Shown here: positions 5,249 through 5,387 of the stretch, piece by piece
Position numbering within the stretch: position 1 is the first letter of the stretch
Layout of the letters: every line of letters starts with the position of its first letter
Source: a bacterium
Lineage (GTDB): Bacteria > Vulcanimicrobiota > Xenobia > RGZZ01
Length of the DNA stretch: 5,387 bases
Direction of reading: 5' to 3'
NCBI GenBank assembly: GCA_021782195.1
Contig: JAJXVI010000216.1
Coordinates: 1 to 5,387, forward strand
Position numbers and translations under genes: made by a program
The notes under the pieces: generated by a model
Databases searched by the model: none
Told to the model about the DNA's origin: nothing
What the model saw: the letters and a program-made list of their open reading frames with translations, nothing else

Positions 5249-5387
5249 ATGTGGAAGTTGCGCTCTGGGGGGAACAGGGGCCTCAAGCGGATAATCCTGT
5301 TATTTATTGCGTTGGAAGGACTCCTGCTTGCGGGTCCATACGCCTTCGCATCAGCCGCTCAAGTTCGTTATCGCAGACCGGTCAATC
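5249..5387 (+). CDS. Exported protein, N-terminal part (3' end outside window)
   Basis: The frame from the ATG at 5249 is open to the window edge and encodes 46 residues. They form a textbook signal peptide: a basic N-region (MWKLRSGGNRGLKR), a hydrophobic core (IILLFIALEGLLLAGPYAFA), then SAAQ with a likely signal peptidase I cut after ASA, and the start of a mature part (QVRYRRPVN). A GTG at 5246 directly before the ATG is an alternative start. GGAG at 5231-5234 lies 11 nt before the GTG and 14 nt before the ATG. Too little of the mature protein is visible to name a family. The gene is divergent from truC across about 230 bp. It was judged real from the signal peptide alone. Confidence 0.65.
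   Translation, partial: MWKLRSGGNRGLKRIILLFIALEGLLLAGPYAFASAAQVRYRRPVN

Noticed and set aside
4305..5249. Open frame of 314 codons on the plus strand, longer than truC
   Set aside because: It is antisense to truC, which carries all RluA-family motifs. The plus product has none.
5294..5320. AT-rich stretch resembling promoter elements near 5300 (ATAATCC, TTATTTATT)
   Set aside because: It encodes the hydrophobic core of the signal peptide, which explains the AT-rich codons.
1..5387. Defence system, phage, toxin-antitoxin or biosynthetic cluster
   Set aside because: None of the recognised proteins belongs to such a system, and neighbouring genes are in alternating orientation without shared function.

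Overview
This window comes from a GC-rich bacterial chromosome of ordinary housekeeping and envelope character. The lineage cannot be fixed from the sequence. Three of the seven products carry export signals. One of them is a multi-domain extracellular protein of a kind seen in environmental bacteria with elaborate cell surfaces. No phage, plasmid, insertion sequence, CRISPR array, rRNA or tRNA gene was recognised.

Layout from left to right: (1) the 3' end of a class I SAM-dependent methyltransferase (+, cut by the window edge); (2) a small exported protein of unknown function (-, 419-868); (3) a gene-free stretch of about 425 bp holding an 18-bp tandem duplication and a near-palindrome; (4) a nitroreductase-family flavoprotein (+, 1294-1953); (5) a YqiA-like alpha/beta-hydrolase (-, 1920-2639) whose 3' end overlaps the nitroreductase by 34 bp; (6) a 511-residue exported protein (+, 2724-4259) with two GWN-motif beta segments, an IPT/TIG-like domain, a carboxypeptidase-regulatory-like domain and an unassigned Trp/Arg-rich C-terminus; (7) a TruC-type tRNA pseudouridine synthase (-, 4302-5018); (8) the 5' end of another exported protein (+, from about 5249, cut by the window edge).

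The orientation alternates strictly (+,-,+,-,+,-,+). No two neighbours can therefore share an ordinary operon, and each gene must have its own promoter in one of three divergent gaps (425, 84 and 230 bp). The gene ends meet in three tight convergent junctions (78-bp gap, 34-bp overlap, 42-bp gap). The products do not form an evident pathway: two are enzymes on unknown small molecules or esters, one modifies RNA, and three are exported.

I found no convincing evidence of a new multi-gene system. The items most worth a second look are the modular exported protein with its G8 tract and unknown C-terminal domain, the short tandem duplications at both ends of the small exported-protein gene, and the strand alternation.
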